The notes: generated by a model from the sequence alone, not told the origin. Shown: positions 20,310 through 30,328, counted from the first letter of the stretch. The stretch: DNA of 64,000 nucleotides from an uncultured Hyphomicrobiaceae bacterium (GCA_937931785.1 CALHAX010000030.1:1-64000), one strand, 5' to 3'. Translations and numbers: made by a program.

Positions 20310-20345
20310 AGGGCGCGGATTTATGATCCGCGCCCTTTGTCGTTT
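20310..20345 (+). terminator. Rho-independent terminator after coxC
   Basis: Perfect 11-base-pair stem AGGGCGCGGAT / ATCCGCGCCCT around TTATG, followed by TTGTCGTTTT. It would end the oxidase transcript, with read-through possibly feeding the SURF1 gene that starts 19 bases later. Confidence 0.8.
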
Positions 20346-20363
20346 TGGAGGCGTTCAGTTTTT

Positions 20364-21089
20364 ATGAGGTCCCGGTTGATCCTATCCGTGTTTGCATTAT
20401 CGGCTTTTGCCGTTCTGATCGGGCTCGGGACCTGGCAGGTGCAACGCCTGCAATGGAAGAATGATCTGATGGCAAAGATCGAAGCGCGTCTTGATGACGG
20501 GCCAGTGTCTGTAGAAGTGATCTCAGCTTTGCGGCAGTCCTCCAGCGATATCGAATATCGTCCGGTTCAAGTGCAAGGTGTCTTTGACCATGTACGTGCG
20601 CGCCACGTTTATGCGCTGGGGGGCGGCAAGGCGGGATGGCACGTCTACACACCATTGAAGATCGCTGAGAAGCGCTACGTTTTCGTCAATCGTGGTTTCT
20701 TTCCCGATCCACTTGGTGGTGTTGCGCCGAAGCTCGGTGAACCTGAGGGTATCGTGACGATTCGTGGATTGGTGCGAAGTCCACCTTCTGAAAAAAGCGT
20801 GTTCACACCTGCGAACGATCCGACTGCAAACAAGTTCTACTGGCGTGATTTTACCAATATGGTTGCATCGATCCACGACAAGATGGACGTGTCTTTCACA
20901 CCGTTCTTCATCGACGAAGTTCCTGCGGCGCAACCCGTCGTCGGCATATGGCCACGCCCGGGCACCACGCGTGTCAATCTTTCCAACAGGCATCTGGAAT
21001 ACGCCATTACGTGGTACGGGCTTGCCTTGGCGCTGGCCGGGGTCTACGCCTTTTTCATGTTTGGCGGCAGGCGGGACGAGACGTCATGA
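20364..21089 (+). CDS. SURF1 family oxidase assembly protein
   Basis: Membrane protein assisting heme A insertion into the aa3 oxidase. The 241-residue product has the family's two terminal transmembrane helices (LILSVFALSAFAVLIGLGTWQVQRLQWK and YAITWYGLALALAGVYAFFMFGG) with a periplasmic domain between them (IEYRPVQVQGVF, GWHVYTPL, VNRGFFP). The ATG at 20364 follows GGAGG by 12 bases. Its stop overlaps the thrC start as ATGA, so the two genes are translationally coupled. Confidence 0.94.
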   Translation: MRSRLILSVFALSAFAVLIGLGTWQVQRLQWKNDLMAKIEARLDDGPVSVEVISALRQSSSDIEYRPVQVQGVFDHVRARHVYALGGGKAGWHVYTPLKIAEKRYVFVNRGFFPDPLGGVAPKLGEPEGIVTIRGLVRSPPSEKSVFTPANDPTANKFYWRDFTNMVASIHDKMDVSFTPFFIDEVPAAQPVVGIWPRPGTTRVNLSNRHLEYAITWYGLALALAGVYAFFMFGGRRDETS

Positions 21090-22495
21090 AATATGTCAGC
21101 ACGCGTGGCGAGGCACCGGTCCTCGGCTTCGAGGATGCTTTGCTTGCCGGACTTGCAAGCGATGGCGGGCTTTATGTTCCCGAAGCGTGGCCGACGTTGA
21201 GTGCGGATACCATTCGTGGATTTCAGGGTGCGTCGTACGAGGATATCGCGGAAGCTGTGATGACGCCGTACGTGGAGGGCGATGTTCCACGTGATGCGTT
21301 CCGATCGATGATCGACGAGAGTTATGCGACGTTCTCGCATCGCGCCATCGCGCCGCTCGTTCAGATTGGTGCGAATGAATGGATTCTGGAGCTGTTCCAC
21401 GGACCAACATTGGCGTTCAAAGATGTGCCGATGCAACTCCTTGCGCGATTGATGGATCGCATTCTGACGGCACGTGGCAAGCGCGTCACGATCGTTGGTG
21501 CAACGTCTGGCGATACGGGGGGGGCGGCGATCGAAGCGTTTCGTGGGCGTGAAGCCGTCGACGTTTTCATACTCCATCCACACGGTCGCGTCAGTGATGT
21601 GCAGCGCCGCCAGATGACGACGGCCACGGAAGGTAACATTTTCAATATCGCGCTGGAAGGCACGTTCGATGACTGTCAGGCCTTTGTGAAGGCGTTGTTC
21701 AACGATCATCGCCGTCGCGACGCGCTGTCACTTGCGGGCGTGAACTCGATCAACTGGGCGCGGATCATGGCGCAGGTTGTCTACTATTTTTCCTCTGCTG
21801 CTGGTCTTGGTGCGCCGGATCGTTCGGTTGCCTATTCCGTACCGACCGGCAACTTTGGAGATGTGTTCTCGGGACACATTGCGCGCACTATGGGCTTGCC
21901 GATCAGCGACCTGATCATTGCGACAAACCAGAACGACATTCTGGCCCGCACAGTGGCAAGTGGGCGTTACGAACCGCTGGGTGTCGAGCCTTCCACAAGT
22001 CCGAGCATGGACATTCAGGTGTCCAGCAATTTCGAGCGGTTGCTCTATGAGATCTGCGGCTCAGACTCATCTCGCGTGCGTGCGCTCATGGGGCAATTGG
22101 CGCAGCAGTCCCATTTCGAACTCACCGAGAACGAATTGACCGCGTTGCAGCAACGCTTCCGCGCCGGACGCGCCGGAGAAGCGGAAATGTCGGATGCGTT
22201 GACGGACATGGTGGAGCGGTCAGATTATCTTGCCGATCCTCACACGGCTGTTGGTGTTGCGGTGGCTCGCGGGCTTGGCGCCCGCACAACGGATCCTGTG
22301 ATCACCCTTGCGACAGCGCATCCGTCCAAATTCCCGGCATCGGTGGAAGCGGTTACCGGAGCTGCGCCACCAAGACCAAAGCAACTTCAGCAAAGCGATG
22401 ATCGGCCTGAACGCATGACGGTTTTACCGAATGACTATACGACCCTTGCCGAATTCATCACCGAACGGTCGCGCGTGACCCGGGTTGCTGCATGA
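21086..22495 (+). CDS. thrC: Threonine synthase
   Basis: PLP enzyme converting phosphohomoserine to threonine. 469 residues beginning MKYVSTRGEAP, with the PLP lysine in HGPTLAFKDVPMQLL, the phosphate loop VGATSGDTGGAAIEAF and VPTGNFGDVFSGHIA. It overlaps SURF1 (ATGA) and the downstream M16 peptidase gene (4 bases). The homoserine kinase gene thrB, often near ispH in relatives, is not present in this window. Confidence 0.97.
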   Translation: MKYVSTRGEAPVLGFEDALLAGLASDGGLYVPEAWPTLSADTIRGFQGASYEDIAEAVMTPYVEGDVPRDAFRSMIDESYATFSHRAIAPLVQIGANEWILELFHGPTLAFKDVPMQLLARLMDRILTARGKRVTIVGATSGDTGGAAIEAFRGREAVDVFILHPHGRVSDVQRRQMTTATEGNIFNIALEGTFDDCQAFVKALFNDHRRRDALSLAGVNSINWARIMAQVVYYFSSAAGLGAPDRSVAYSVPTGNFGDVFSGHIARTMGLPISDLIIATNQNDILARTVASGRYEPLGVEPSTSPSMDIQVSSNFERLLYEICGSDSSRVRALMGQLAQQSHFELTENELTALQQRFRAGRAGEAEMSDALTDMVERSDYLADPHTAVGVAVARGLGARTTDPVITLATAHPSKFPASVEAVTGAAPPRPKQLQQSDDRPERMTVLPNDYTTLAEFITERSRVTRVAA

Positions 22496-23775
22496 CGGTC
22501 CGGATATCTGAACTGCCGAACGGGCTACGCATTGTTACGGAGGCGATGCCGCATCTTGAAACAGCGTCACTTGGTGTGTGGATCGGAACTGGATCGCGAC
22601 ACGAGCGTGTGGATGAAAACGGAATCTCGCATCTGCTCGAGCATATGGCATTCAAAGGCACGGAACGGCGCTCGGCACGTGAAATCGCGGAGGCGATCGA
22701 GAATGTTGGCGGCGATATCAATGCGGCAACGAGCCTGGAGACGACCGCTTACTATGCGCGTGTCCTGAAGGAGGACGTTCCGCTCGCCGTGGATGTTCTG
22801 GCAGATATACTTCAGAATTCGATCTTCGCAGATGACGAGTTGGCACGTGAAAAGGATGTGATTCTTCAGGAAATTGCCGCGAGCATCGATTCCGCTGAAG
22901 ACCTTGTATTCGACACGGCGCAAGAACTTGCGTTTGCCGGACAGCCGGCCGGACGCTCCATACTCGGCACGCCGGAGACGCTGGCGACATTCGACAGTGG
23001 TGCGGTGCGCCGTTACCTCGCGCGCCATTATGCTCCTTCCAACATGGTTATCAGCGCTGCTGGTGCGGTGGATCATGATGCCATGGTTCGTGACGTCGAA
23101 AGCCGGTTTTCGGAGATGCGTGGCGCGTCGGCTGTTCCAGCGGATGCGGCGGTATTCACGGGGGGAACGCGCCAGATAGAGCGTCCAATCGAACAATCCC
23201 ATGTGGTGTTTGGCTTCGAGGCGCCAGCACTCGGTACGCCCGAATATTACACGGCGCAGGTTTTTGCGGGTGTGCTGGGCGGCGGAATGTCGTCGCGCCT
23301 GTTCCAGCGTGTGCGCGAGGAACGAGGCCTTTGCTATAGCGTTTATGCCTATTGCTGGGGTATGGCGGACACGGGGCTATTCGGAATTTATGCGGGCACA
23401 TCCGGTGAGCTTGTTGACGAAATGTCTGACGTTATTCGTGGTGAATTGCAGGATATTGCGGTGCATGGGCCTGGTACGACCGAATTACAACGGGCCAAGG
23501 CGCAAATGAAGTCCGGTTTGCTGATGGGGCTTGAGAGCTCCAGCATGCGGGCGGAGCAGATGGCCCGGCATTTGCTCATGTACGGACATGTCATCACGCC
23601 AGCAGAACTCATTACGCACATCGATGCCGTCACCGCGGATGGGCTTGGTGCATTTGCGTCGACGCTTGCCAATGCCGAACATGCCGTTTGGTCAGAAGTC
23701 GGGCCCGCTCGGAATAGCGGCGCAGAAGAGACGGATGAGCGCAGCACACGTCAAACTGTGGCAGCAATCGTATGA
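22492..23775 (+). CDS. M16 family zinc peptidase (mitochondrial processing peptidase-like)
   Basis: A 427-residue single-chain insulinase-family peptidase close to the beta subunit of mitochondrial processing peptidase. The inverted zinc motif H47-L-L-E50-H51 and the third ligand E127 (spacing H+76) are intact, so it should be catalytically active. A glycine-rich substrate loop, GGGMSSRLFQRVREERGLCYSVYAY, is present. The thrC-M16-GNAT order is conserved in many alphaproteobacteria. It overlaps thrC by four bases. No signal peptide, so cytoplasmic. Physiological substrate unknown. Confidence 0.94.
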   Translation: MTVRISELPNGLRIVTEAMPHLETASLGVWIGTGSRHERVDENGISHLLEHMAFKGTERRSAREIAEAIENVGGDINAATSLETTAYYARVLKEDVPLAVDVLADILQNSIFADDELAREKDVILQEIAASIDSAEDLVFDTAQELAFAGQPAGRSILGTPETLATFDSGAVRRYLARHYAPSNMVISAAGAVDHDAMVRDVESRFSEMRGASAVPADAAVFTGGTRQIERPIEQSHVVFGFEAPALGTPEYYTAQVFAGVLGGGMSSRLFQRVREERGLCYSVYAYCWGMADTGLFGIYAGTSGELVDEMSDVIRGELQDIAVHGPGTTELQRAKAQMKSGLLMGLESSSMRAEQMARHLLMYGHVITPAELITHIDAVTADGLGAFASTLANAEHAVWSEVGPARNSGAEETDERSTRQTVAAIV

Positions 23776-23821
23776 AAGACCTATAGTTGAACAGCAGGCA
23801 GAATGTAGTGGCGTTGACAGC

Positions 23822-24406
23822 ATGGCATTCCTGAGATCGTCCTCGCCGGTTGATACCGGCCCGGTTATCCACACACGGCGGTTGCAACTGCGGGTTCCGG
23901 TGTCTGCAGACTACGTTGCGTGGGCTGAATTGCGGGCCTGTAGTCGGGCATTTCTGGCGCCCTGGGAGCCTGCATGGACCCGCGATGAGTTATCCCGATC
24001 CGCATTTCGACGTCGTATACGACATTATCATCAGGAATTGCGTGATGAGTCCGGCTATGCGTTTTTCCTGTTCGATCGTGAGACGGACAAGCTTTTGGGA
24101 GGGGTGTCGCTCTCGAATGTACGCCGTGGTGTTACGCAGTCCTGCGCCCTTGGATACTGGGTGGGTGAGCCGCTTGCCGGTTATGGCTTCATGACGGAAG
24201 CCGTGAACGGGATTCTGCCTTTCGTGTTCGATACCCTGCACCTCAACAGGCTTGAAGCAGCTTGTCTGCCAAGCAATGCAAGTTCTATCAAGGTGTTGGA
24301 AAAGAACCGCTTTTGCCAAGAAGGTCTTGCCAAAAAGTACCTGAAGATCAACGGTGTCTGGCAGGATCACATTCTGTTCGCACTGTTGCGCGATGATTGG
24401 CGGTAG
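23822..24406 (+). CDS. GNAT family N-acetyltransferase (RimJ/RimL-like)
   Basis: A 194-residue acetyl-CoA transferase-fold protein: VIHTRRLQLRVPVSADYVAWAELR at the start, then GVSLSNVRRGVTQSCALGYWVGEPLAGYGFMTEAVNGILPF (motif A region binding acetyl-CoA) and LNRLEAACLPSNASSIKVLEKNRF. This is the RimJ/RimL group that modifies protein N-termini or small molecules; the substrate is not predictable. The ATG at 23822 replaces the longer track frame. It is last in the thrC group and followed by a 7-base-pair hairpin (24434-24450). Confidence 0.9.
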   Translation: MAFLRSSSPVDTGPVIHTRRLQLRVPVSADYVAWAELRACSRAFLAPWEPAWTRDELSRSAFRRRIRHYHQELRDESGYAFFLFDRETDKLLGGVSLSNVRRGVTQSCALGYWVGEPLAGYGFMTEAVNGILPFVFDTLHLNRLEAACLPSNASSIKVLEKNRFCQEGLAKKYLKINGVWQDHILFALLRDDWR

Positions 24407-24433
24407 GGATCGTTCTTGCGTCCATCCGGGCGC

Positions 24434-24450
24434 GTCTGATCACATCAGAC
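24434..24450 (+). repeat. Hairpin between GNAT and EAL-domain genes
   Basis: Perfect stem GTCTGAT / ATCAGAC with a CAC loop, 28 bases after the GNAT stop. No T-run, so termination is uncertain. Confidence 0.5.
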
Positions 24451-24492
24451 CTCACTAGAACAGGGCCCAGGGGATACTGGCGGTACTGAATT

Positions 24493-27400
24493 TTGAACCC
24501 GTTTTTCGGACATGGACGCTGGTTGCGGTCGCGATTGCGAACCCTTGCCCACGGTCACGTGGCGCACGGGATGCGCGCCTTGCTGTTTGCCGTCGCGATT
24601 TTGCTGCAGGCGGCGCCCACCCTTGCGCTTGAGCCGATTGTGCTCAAACCAGCGACGGATCGTCTGGACATTACGTTTCTCGGGGAATTGATCGAGGGGC
24701 GTGGCGACCAGTTGCAGGTGGAAACGGCACCAGGGCCTGATGGTTTTACCGGACGCATGGCGGTTCGTGCGCTGACATCCGGGACTGATCCTGCGTGGGC
24801 GGTCTTTGCGTTTCGCAACGATACTGAAAAGGCTATGGAGCGTTGGGTTGTTGCGCCGCGCTACAGCATTGTTGGTTCGCAGGTGCTTCTGCCCAATCTG
24901 GACTCGCGCCGGATCGCACGCATCACACCCTCCATTGGCTTTGTTCCGGAACGTGTCGTGAACGACCAGGCTGATATTTTTCGCGTGTCTGTTGATCCTG
25001 GCCAAACGGTCACGTACGTCGCGGAATTGTCGGGGAATCAGTTTCCGCGTATTCAGCTTTGGAACCCGCTCGTATTTCAGAAGAAGCAGCGCGACGCGAT
25101 GCTGTTCAACGGCATCATGCTTGGTATTGTCGGCTTGCTGGCGATTTTCCTGACGGCGATTTTTGCGGCCAATCACAAGGCGATTTTCCCTGCTGCCGCC
25201 ATGGTGGCGTGGTCGGTGCTTGCATACCTCTGTATCGACTTCGGTTTCTGGCACAAGCTGTTCCAGGTGACGCCGGAAGACAATGCATTCTACCGATCGG
25301 CTGCAGAGGCCGGTGTGGCTGCCACGATGGTGATTTTTCTCTACACCTTCCTTCGGATTGGGGCCTGGCATGGCTGGATCAAACTGATCTTCGGAGCCTG
25401 GATCCTTGGACAAGTTGCGCTGGTCGTTGCGTCGTTTTTCGATCCTGATTTTGCAGCGAGTTTTGCTCGCGTCTCGTTTGGTTTGATTGCCGTTCTGGGG
25501 ACGCTTCCAATCCTTTATCTGGCCTTGCGTGGGCAGGATCGTGCCCTTTCCATCGTGCCGACCTGGATGCTGTTCATGGTCTGGTTGTTCGGTGCAGGCG
25601 TTGCGATCAACGGTCAACTGGCGGGCGATATTGTGGTGCCGGGACTGACGGCTGGCCTGGTTCTGATCGTGCTGCTGCTTGGGTTCACGGTGACACAGTT
25701 TGCATTCCGCACGAACGAGCCGAGTTATGGAACTTCGCCTACAACGATGCAGTTGCGTTCGCTTGCTGTTGATGGGGCTGGTTCTGCTGTTTGGGAATGG
25801 AATTCACGTCGGGATGAGATTTCTGTTGGTAGCCGGGTGGAGGAAATCGTTGGGTTGGAAGCTGGCGAATTATCCGGTTCTGTGGAGAGCTGGATCACCC
25901 ACATGCACCCTGGGGACCGTGAGCGTTTCCGGTTGATGCTCTGGTCCGTACAGGAAAAAAATGACGGACACATTCACACGGATGTGCGGTTGCGATGTTC
26001 TGACAACTCCTATCGCTGGTTTGAGCTTGAGGCGGCCGCTGTGGTCAACATGGAGAACCGGTCGCCGCGTTGTGTCGGGCTCATGCGCGACATCACCGAA
26101 ACGAAGCGATCGCAGGAACGCCTGATCCACGACGCGGTTCACGACAGCCTGACAGGATTGCCTGCGCGGGAGTTGTTTCTGGATCGGTTGTCAGTTGCTA
26201 TGACAGCTGCGCGAACGGAGGCGACCGTTCGACCGACCGTATTGTTCATCGATATCGACCGATTCAAGAATGTGAATAACGCATTCGGCTTGATCGTTGG
26301 GGATACGATGCTCATGACGATGGCACGCCGTCTGCGCCGCCATCTGGGCGAACAGGATACGCTTGCTCGTGTGGGCGGTGATCAGTTTGCCATCCTGCTG
26401 AACCAGCGGGCACAAGGCTCGGACGTTGCAATGGCGGCTGAACGCGTGCGTCGTTCGTTGCGCAGCCCTATGAAAATTGCTGGTAAGGAGATTATCCTGA
26501 CGGGCAGCATTGGGATTGCAGTGTACGACGGACATCAGGAAACTGCGCAGGACATGATGCGCGAGAGTGAAATTGCAATGTATCGCGCCAAGCGCGCGGG
26601 CACAGACCGGATCGAGCTTTTCAAGGCGTCCATGCGCGGCGAGAAGGATGATCGGGTGGCACTTGAAAGCGATCTGCGTCGTGCGATCGAGCGCAACGAA
26701 ATCCAGATTTACTACCAGCCGATTGTGCGCCTTTCGACATCAGAATTGGCCGGTTTTGAAGCCCTTATCCGCTGGGAACATCCGCAGCTCGGACAACTTG
26801 ACCCGTCCGAGTTTGTTCCGATTGCCGAAGAGTCCGACCTGATCAACGTGCTTGGCAAACATGTGCTTCAGCAGGCGGTGCAGGACGCGGCTATCTGGCA
26901 GAAGAAATTGCCGCGTCGGGTTGATCCGTTATTTGTCAGCGTGAATATCTCCAGTCGAGAGTTGCTGCGGCAAAGTCTTGCGCAGGAAGTGCGGGCTATC
27001 CTGCGACAGCAGTTGATTGAAGATGGGTGTCTGCGTCTTGAGGTGACAGAGTCGCTTGTGATGGAAAATCCGGAGCGAGCTACCGAAATACTGTCGTGGT
27101 TGAAAGAGGCTGGCGCGGGACTTTCACTAGACGATTTCGGAACTGGTTTTTCTTCTCTCAGTTACCTGCAGCGCTTTCCGTTCGACACCATCAAGATTGA
27201 TCGTACGCTGGTTCAGGATGAGAGCGCTGATGAACGCGGATCTGTCATTGTTCGTTCGGTGATCGCCATGGCGCATGAACTTGGACGCACCGTTGTTGCC
27301 GAAGGCGTAGAGACACCCGAAATTGCGGCCTTCCTGCGCGAACTCGGATGCGAACAGGCTCAGGGTTTTTTCTTTGGTGAGCCATCTACTCAAAGAGAAG

Positions 27401-27981
27401 TGCTCGATCTTCTCAAGATCGTGCGGAAGTCGGAACGTAATCCGGAACGACGTGGTTTCCGTTTCTGGCGCCGCGAAAAAACGGAAGAGCCGCGTACAAC
27501 GACAACAGCCCGTGACACGGACGGAAAAACCGCGGGGAATGTATCGACAGGTACATTGCGTCCAGCTGTCCGAACTGCTGTACCGTCGGCAACTCAAACG
27601 ATACCGGTGGCTCAACCTCCTCAGCAGCAACACTCGGCGCATCCTTCTCAAATCGCTGCACAGCAACGGTCAGTATCGAACGTTGCACCTTCTCCTAACC
27701 CTGCAGTTGGTGGCAATGGCGCAAACACTGCTGCTTCGGTTGACCCAAACGGTCGGCCCATTCAGCACTCACAGACTATACCGCGCCAACCGCAAACCAG
27801 GCCTCTGGAGCGCGCGGCACAGGGCGCAAGTCAGGTGCCTGCAGGTGGAGATATAGCGATAACGCCTACGGAGCAGCAGGCTCACGAGACGCAGCGGCGC
27901 ATGCAACAAATGATGACGACGCCGGAGCAACAAACCACGCGGCGCTTGCACACCGGGCCCGATGACAAAGGCCAAGTTTAA
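24493..27981 (+). CDS. 7TM-DISM receptor with PAS, degenerate GGDEF and intact EAL domains
   Basis: A 1162-residue membrane signalling protein. Order: signal peptide (MRALLFAVAILLQAAPTLA), periplasmic DISM-type beta domain (about 47-200), seven to eight membrane helices (about 205-405), PAS (about 430-540), GGDEF (about 550-710), EAL (about 725-970) and a low-complexity Q/P/T-rich tail (about 975-1162). The cyclase motif reads GGDQF (about 627), so cyclase activity is doubtful. The EAL signature EALIRW, VNISSREL, EVTES, DDFGTGFSSL and KIDR are intact, so it should hydrolyse c-di-GMP. TTG 24493 is the track start; ATG 24571 directly precedes the signal peptide and may be the true one. Confidence 0.92.
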   Translation: MNPFFGHGRWLRSRLRTLAHGHVAHGMRALLFAVAILLQAAPTLALEPIVLKPATDRLDITFLGELIEGRGDQLQVETAPGPDGFTGRMAVRALTSGTDPAWAVFAFRNDTEKAMERWVVAPRYSIVGSQVLLPNLDSRRIARITPSIGFVPERVVNDQADIFRVSVDPGQTVTYVAELSGNQFPRIQLWNPLVFQKKQRDAMLFNGIMLGIVGLLAIFLTAIFAANHKAIFPAAAMVAWSVLAYLCIDFGFWHKLFQVTPEDNAFYRSAAEAGVAATMVIFLYTFLRIGAWHGWIKLIFGAWILGQVALVVASFFDPDFAASFARVSFGLIAVLGTLPILYLALRGQDRALSIVPTWMLFMVWLFGAGVAINGQLAGDIVVPGLTAGLVLIVLLLGFTVTQFAFRTNEPSYGTSPTTMQLRSLAVDGAGSAVWEWNSRRDEISVGSRVEEIVGLEAGELSGSVESWITHMHPGDRERFRLMLWSVQEKNDGHIHTDVRLRCSDNSYRWFELEAAAVVNMENRSPRCVGLMRDITETKRSQERLIHDAVHDSLTGLPARELFLDRLSVAMTAARTEATVRPTVLFIDIDRFKNVNNAFGLIVGDTMLMTMARRLRRHLGEQDTLARVGGDQFAILLNQRAQGSDVAMAAERVRRSLRSPMKIAGKEIILTGSIGIAVYDGHQETAQDMMRESEIAMYRAKRAGTDRIELFKASMRGEKDDRVALESDLRRAIERNEIQIYYQPIVRLSTSELAGFEALIRWEHPQLGQLDPSEFVPIAEESDLINVLGKHVLQQAVQDAAIWQKKLPRRVDPLFVSVNISSRELLRQSLAQEVRAILRQQLIEDGCLRLEVTESLVMENPERATEILSWLKEAGAGLSLDDFGTGFSSLSYLQRFPFDTIKIDRTLVQDESADERGSVIVRSVIAMAHELGRTVVAEGVETPEIAAFLRELGCEQAQGFFFGEPSTQREVLDLLKIVRKSERNPERRGFRFWRREKTEEPRTTTTARDTDGKTAGNVSTGTLRPAVRTAVPSATQTIPVAQPPQQQHSAHPSQIAAQQRSVSNVAPSPNPAVGGNGANTAASVDPNGRPIQHSQTIPRQPQTRPLERAAQGASQVPAGGDIAITPTEQQAHETQRRMQQMMTTPEQQTTRRLHTGPDDKGQV

Positions 27982-28025
27982 CGTCAGGAAAGCGTAGAAA
28001 ACTTCAAGCTTTGGATTGATCCATC

Positions 28026-28640
28026 TCAGGCGTGACCGGCATCAGCTACAAGATGCATCTTATTGATGCCGATGCTGGATAATGCGTTGTCGTATTTTTT
28101 TTCAAGCTCTTTGTTAAATACGATCTCTGCCGTTGCCGGGCAATTCAACCAGCCATTGGCATGAATTTCCGTTTCCAGTTGACCAGCAGACCATCCGGCG
28201 TACCCAAGAGCCAGAATGGCTTTGGAAGGCCCCTTACCTTGTGCGATGGCCCGAAGAATATCGACTGTGGCTGTCAGGCTGATGTCTTCATCGATATTGA
28301 GGGTGCTGTTGTCGGAATGGTAGTCCGTCGAGTGCAGGACAAAGCCACGGCCTGTCTCGACCGGACCGCCGACCTGTACAGAAATGTTGTCAGGACCTGA
28401 AATCTGATTTTCATCATCCTCAAGAATATCAAGCTGCTCAAGCAATTCAGTGAACTCGATATGATCGGCTCGTTTGTTGAGAATGATGCCCATGGCGCCG
28501 TCTTCGGAGTGAGCGCACAGGTAGATGACGGATTCGGCAAACCTCTCGTCTGACATGGCGGGCATGGCAATCAACAATTGCCCGTCGAGATACCCTTCGC
28601 CAGATTGCTTGAGCGATTTTTTGAAAATTTCCTCTTTCAT
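28026..28640 (-). CDS. YqgE/AlgH family protein
   Basis: A 204-residue protein of the AlgH/YqgE (DUF179) family: [55 protein letters not shown], and [22 protein letters not shown]. The family has a defined fold but no assigned biochemical role; early links to alginate regulation are not general. The gene is monocistronic, convergent with the EAL-domain gene and divergent from the DsbD-like gene. Its base composition is lower in GC than its neighbours. Confidence 0.93.
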   Translation of the reverse strand: MKEEIFKKSLKQSGEGYLDGQLLIAMPAMSDERFAESVIYLCAHSEDGAMGIILNKRADHIEFTELLEQLDILEDDENQISGPDNISVQVGGPVETGRGFVLHSTDYHSDNSTLNIDEDISLTATVDILRAIAQGKGPSKAILALGYAGWSAGQLETEIHANGWLNCPATAEIVFNKELEKKYDNALSSIGINKMHLVADAGHA

Positions 28641-28837
28641 TTCCTCAGCTTAGTTGTGCTTTACGGACATTGGAAGACGCAGAATACTGTTCAAACAGGG
28701 TTGACAAGGGTGCGAAGTGCCTTGTGCAGTAGTGTAATGCAATCGTGATAACCTACTTCTGATCGTGTGTGACTGGATTGATGCCTAATCCTGCGTCACA
28801 ACACGCTATGAATTGTTCCCGGATATACAGAGTTCCG

Positions 28838-29713
28838 ATGCGCGCCATGCTCTTCAGTTTTTGCAAACGACCAACGGTTCTTGTCGCTATGCTCGCGACC
28901 CTTCTCCTGCCGGGGGCGGCACTGGCAGAAGCCCTGGCATCGGATTGGAGCCAAGGGTTTCATTCCCGTGCCCGACTGACGGCAGCAACCCTGCTTGGCG
29001 AAGGGAGCGAAACGGTGCTCTATGCCGGCGTTGATATTCGAATGGACAAGAACTGGAAAACGTACTGGAAATCACCGGGCGACGGTGGTGGCATCCCGCC
29101 GGAGTTTAACTGGTCGCGATCACAGAATGTCAAAGCCGTTCGTGTGATGTATCCAACTCCGAAGCTCCTCAAGGATATTTACGGCAGTGCGATCGGTTAC
29201 AAGGACAAGGTTATTTTTCCTGTATCCATAACACCAGAAAATCCGCAATTGCCTGTGCGGCTGCGTCTCAACGTTTATTATGGCGTCTGCGAGGAAATCT
29301 GCATTCCGGCGGAAGCGACCTTAAGTCTTGATGTTGCGCCTGGCGCGCGCGCGGCCATTCCTGTGCAACGTGATTTAATGACAGCAATGGCGAAAGTGCC
29401 GAACCCCAAGTCCAATGTTTTGAAAGTTACAAAAACCGTTGCAAAACTCAACGGTAAGAAACCGCATCTTCTGATCAAGGTGGAGCCACGCGATAAGGAC
29501 GCGCACTCATCACTCTTTGTTGCGTCACGTGATGGAGATTATATGCCTATCGCAAAGCCAATTGAACGCGCGACAGATGGCTCAATCCTTTTCCGGGTCG
29601 ATCTCTCGCATATGGAGAAGCCCAAATCACTCATTGGCAAGACACTCGATGTTGTGGGCGCAGCCAATGACCGTGGAGTTAGCGTACCCTGGACCATCGG
29701 CGTTGAGAATTGA
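28838..29713 (+). CDS. DsbD N-terminal (alpha) domain protein, exported
   Basis: Periplasmic protein of about 291 residues with a signal peptide (LVAMLATLLLPGAALA) and a DsbD alpha-type domain containing the redox pair C-E-E-I-C in YYGVCEEICIPAEATL and NWKTYWKSPGDGG. The membrane and thioredoxin parts of full DsbD are missing, as in many alphaproteobacterial homologues linked to cytochrome c or copper-protein maturation. I chose ATG 28838 because it sits just before the signal peptide; GTG 28769, ATG 28781 and ATG 28808 are alternatives. The partner electron carrier is unknown. Confidence 0.85.
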   Translation: MRAMLFSFCKRPTVLVAMLATLLLPGAALAEALASDWSQGFHSRARLTAATLLGEGSETVLYAGVDIRMDKNWKTYWKSPGDGGGIPPEFNWSRSQNVKAVRVMYPTPKLLKDIYGSAIGYKDKVIFPVSITPENPQLPVRLRLNVYYGVCEEICIPAEATLSLDVAPGARAAIPVQRDLMTAMAKVPNPKSNVLKVTKTVAKLNGKKPHLLIKVEPRDKDAHSSLFVASRDGDYMPIAKPIERATDGSILFRVDLSHMEKPKSLIGKTLDVVGAANDRGVSVPWTIGVEN

Positions 29714-29842
29714 ACGTCTTTTTGAGACTCTGAATGATTGGGCTGATGTCACCGAATTCTCAGGTGATGTTGTTGCTTGGATGTTTGGGTTCAAAGCACT
29801 ATGACATCTGTCGAAGCCTCTTCATTCTGGAGTTAGAGACCG

Positions 29843-30328
29843 ATGACCATTGCTGTTGGTGACAAGATACCTGAAGCAAAATTTTTCGTTATGACTGACG
29901 ACGGGCCCGGTCCGATGACAACGTCAGAGCTGTTTGGCGGCAAAACGGTCGCATTCTTCGCCGTTCCGGGCGCGTTTACCCCGACTTGTCACGCCAAGCA
30001 TGTGCCCGGTTTCATGTCCCAAGCCGAGGCCCTGAAGGCCAAAGGGGTCGATACGATTGCTTGTGTTTCAGTCAACGATGTTTTTGTCATGGACCAATGG
30101 GGCAAGGCAACAGGTGGGGCTGATGCGATCACGTTTCTCGCTGATGGCAGCGCGACATTCGCCAAGGCAATCGGTATGGATCTGGATCTGAGCGAGCACG
30201 GTCTTGGTGTAAGGTCCAAGCGCTATGCAATGCTTGTCAAGGATGGCACGGTTTCCGCCTTGAATATCGAAGATGCTCCAAGCTCAGCGGAAAAAAGTAG
30301 CGCAGCAGAGTTGCTTAAAGCGCTCTGA
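29843..30328 (+). CDS. Peroxiredoxin (Prx5 type)
   Basis: A 161-residue thiol peroxidase that reduces hydrogen and organic peroxides. The peroxidatic cysteine is C49 in VPGAFTPTCHAKHVPGF, with the active-site arginine in GVRSKRYAMLV; another cysteine is C74. The type uses glutathione/glutaredoxin or thioredoxin for recycling, consistent with gshA elsewhere in the window. It converges on rnhA; a peroxiredoxin next to rnhA is common in related genomes. Confidence 0.94.
   Translation: MTIAVGDKIPEAKFFVMTDDGPGPMTTSELFGGKTVAFFAVPGAFTPTCHAKHVPGFMSQAEALKAKGVDTIACVSVNDVFVMDQWGKATGGADAITFLADGSATFAKAIGMDLDLSEHGLGVRSKRYAMLVKDGTVSALNIEDAPSSAEKSSAAELLKAL

Noticed and set aside
24445-25617. 390-codon ORF antisense to the DISM-EAL gene, and other long antisense ORFs (14855-16021, 19391-20230, 16887-17477, 47683-48258)
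   Set aside because: They lie opposite strongly supported genes, show no domain I recognise, and have the arginine/histidine-rich composition of shadow frames in GC-rich DNA.
28701-28730. TTGACA box upstream of the DsbD-like gene
   Set aside because: No acceptable -10 box at 16-18 bases.
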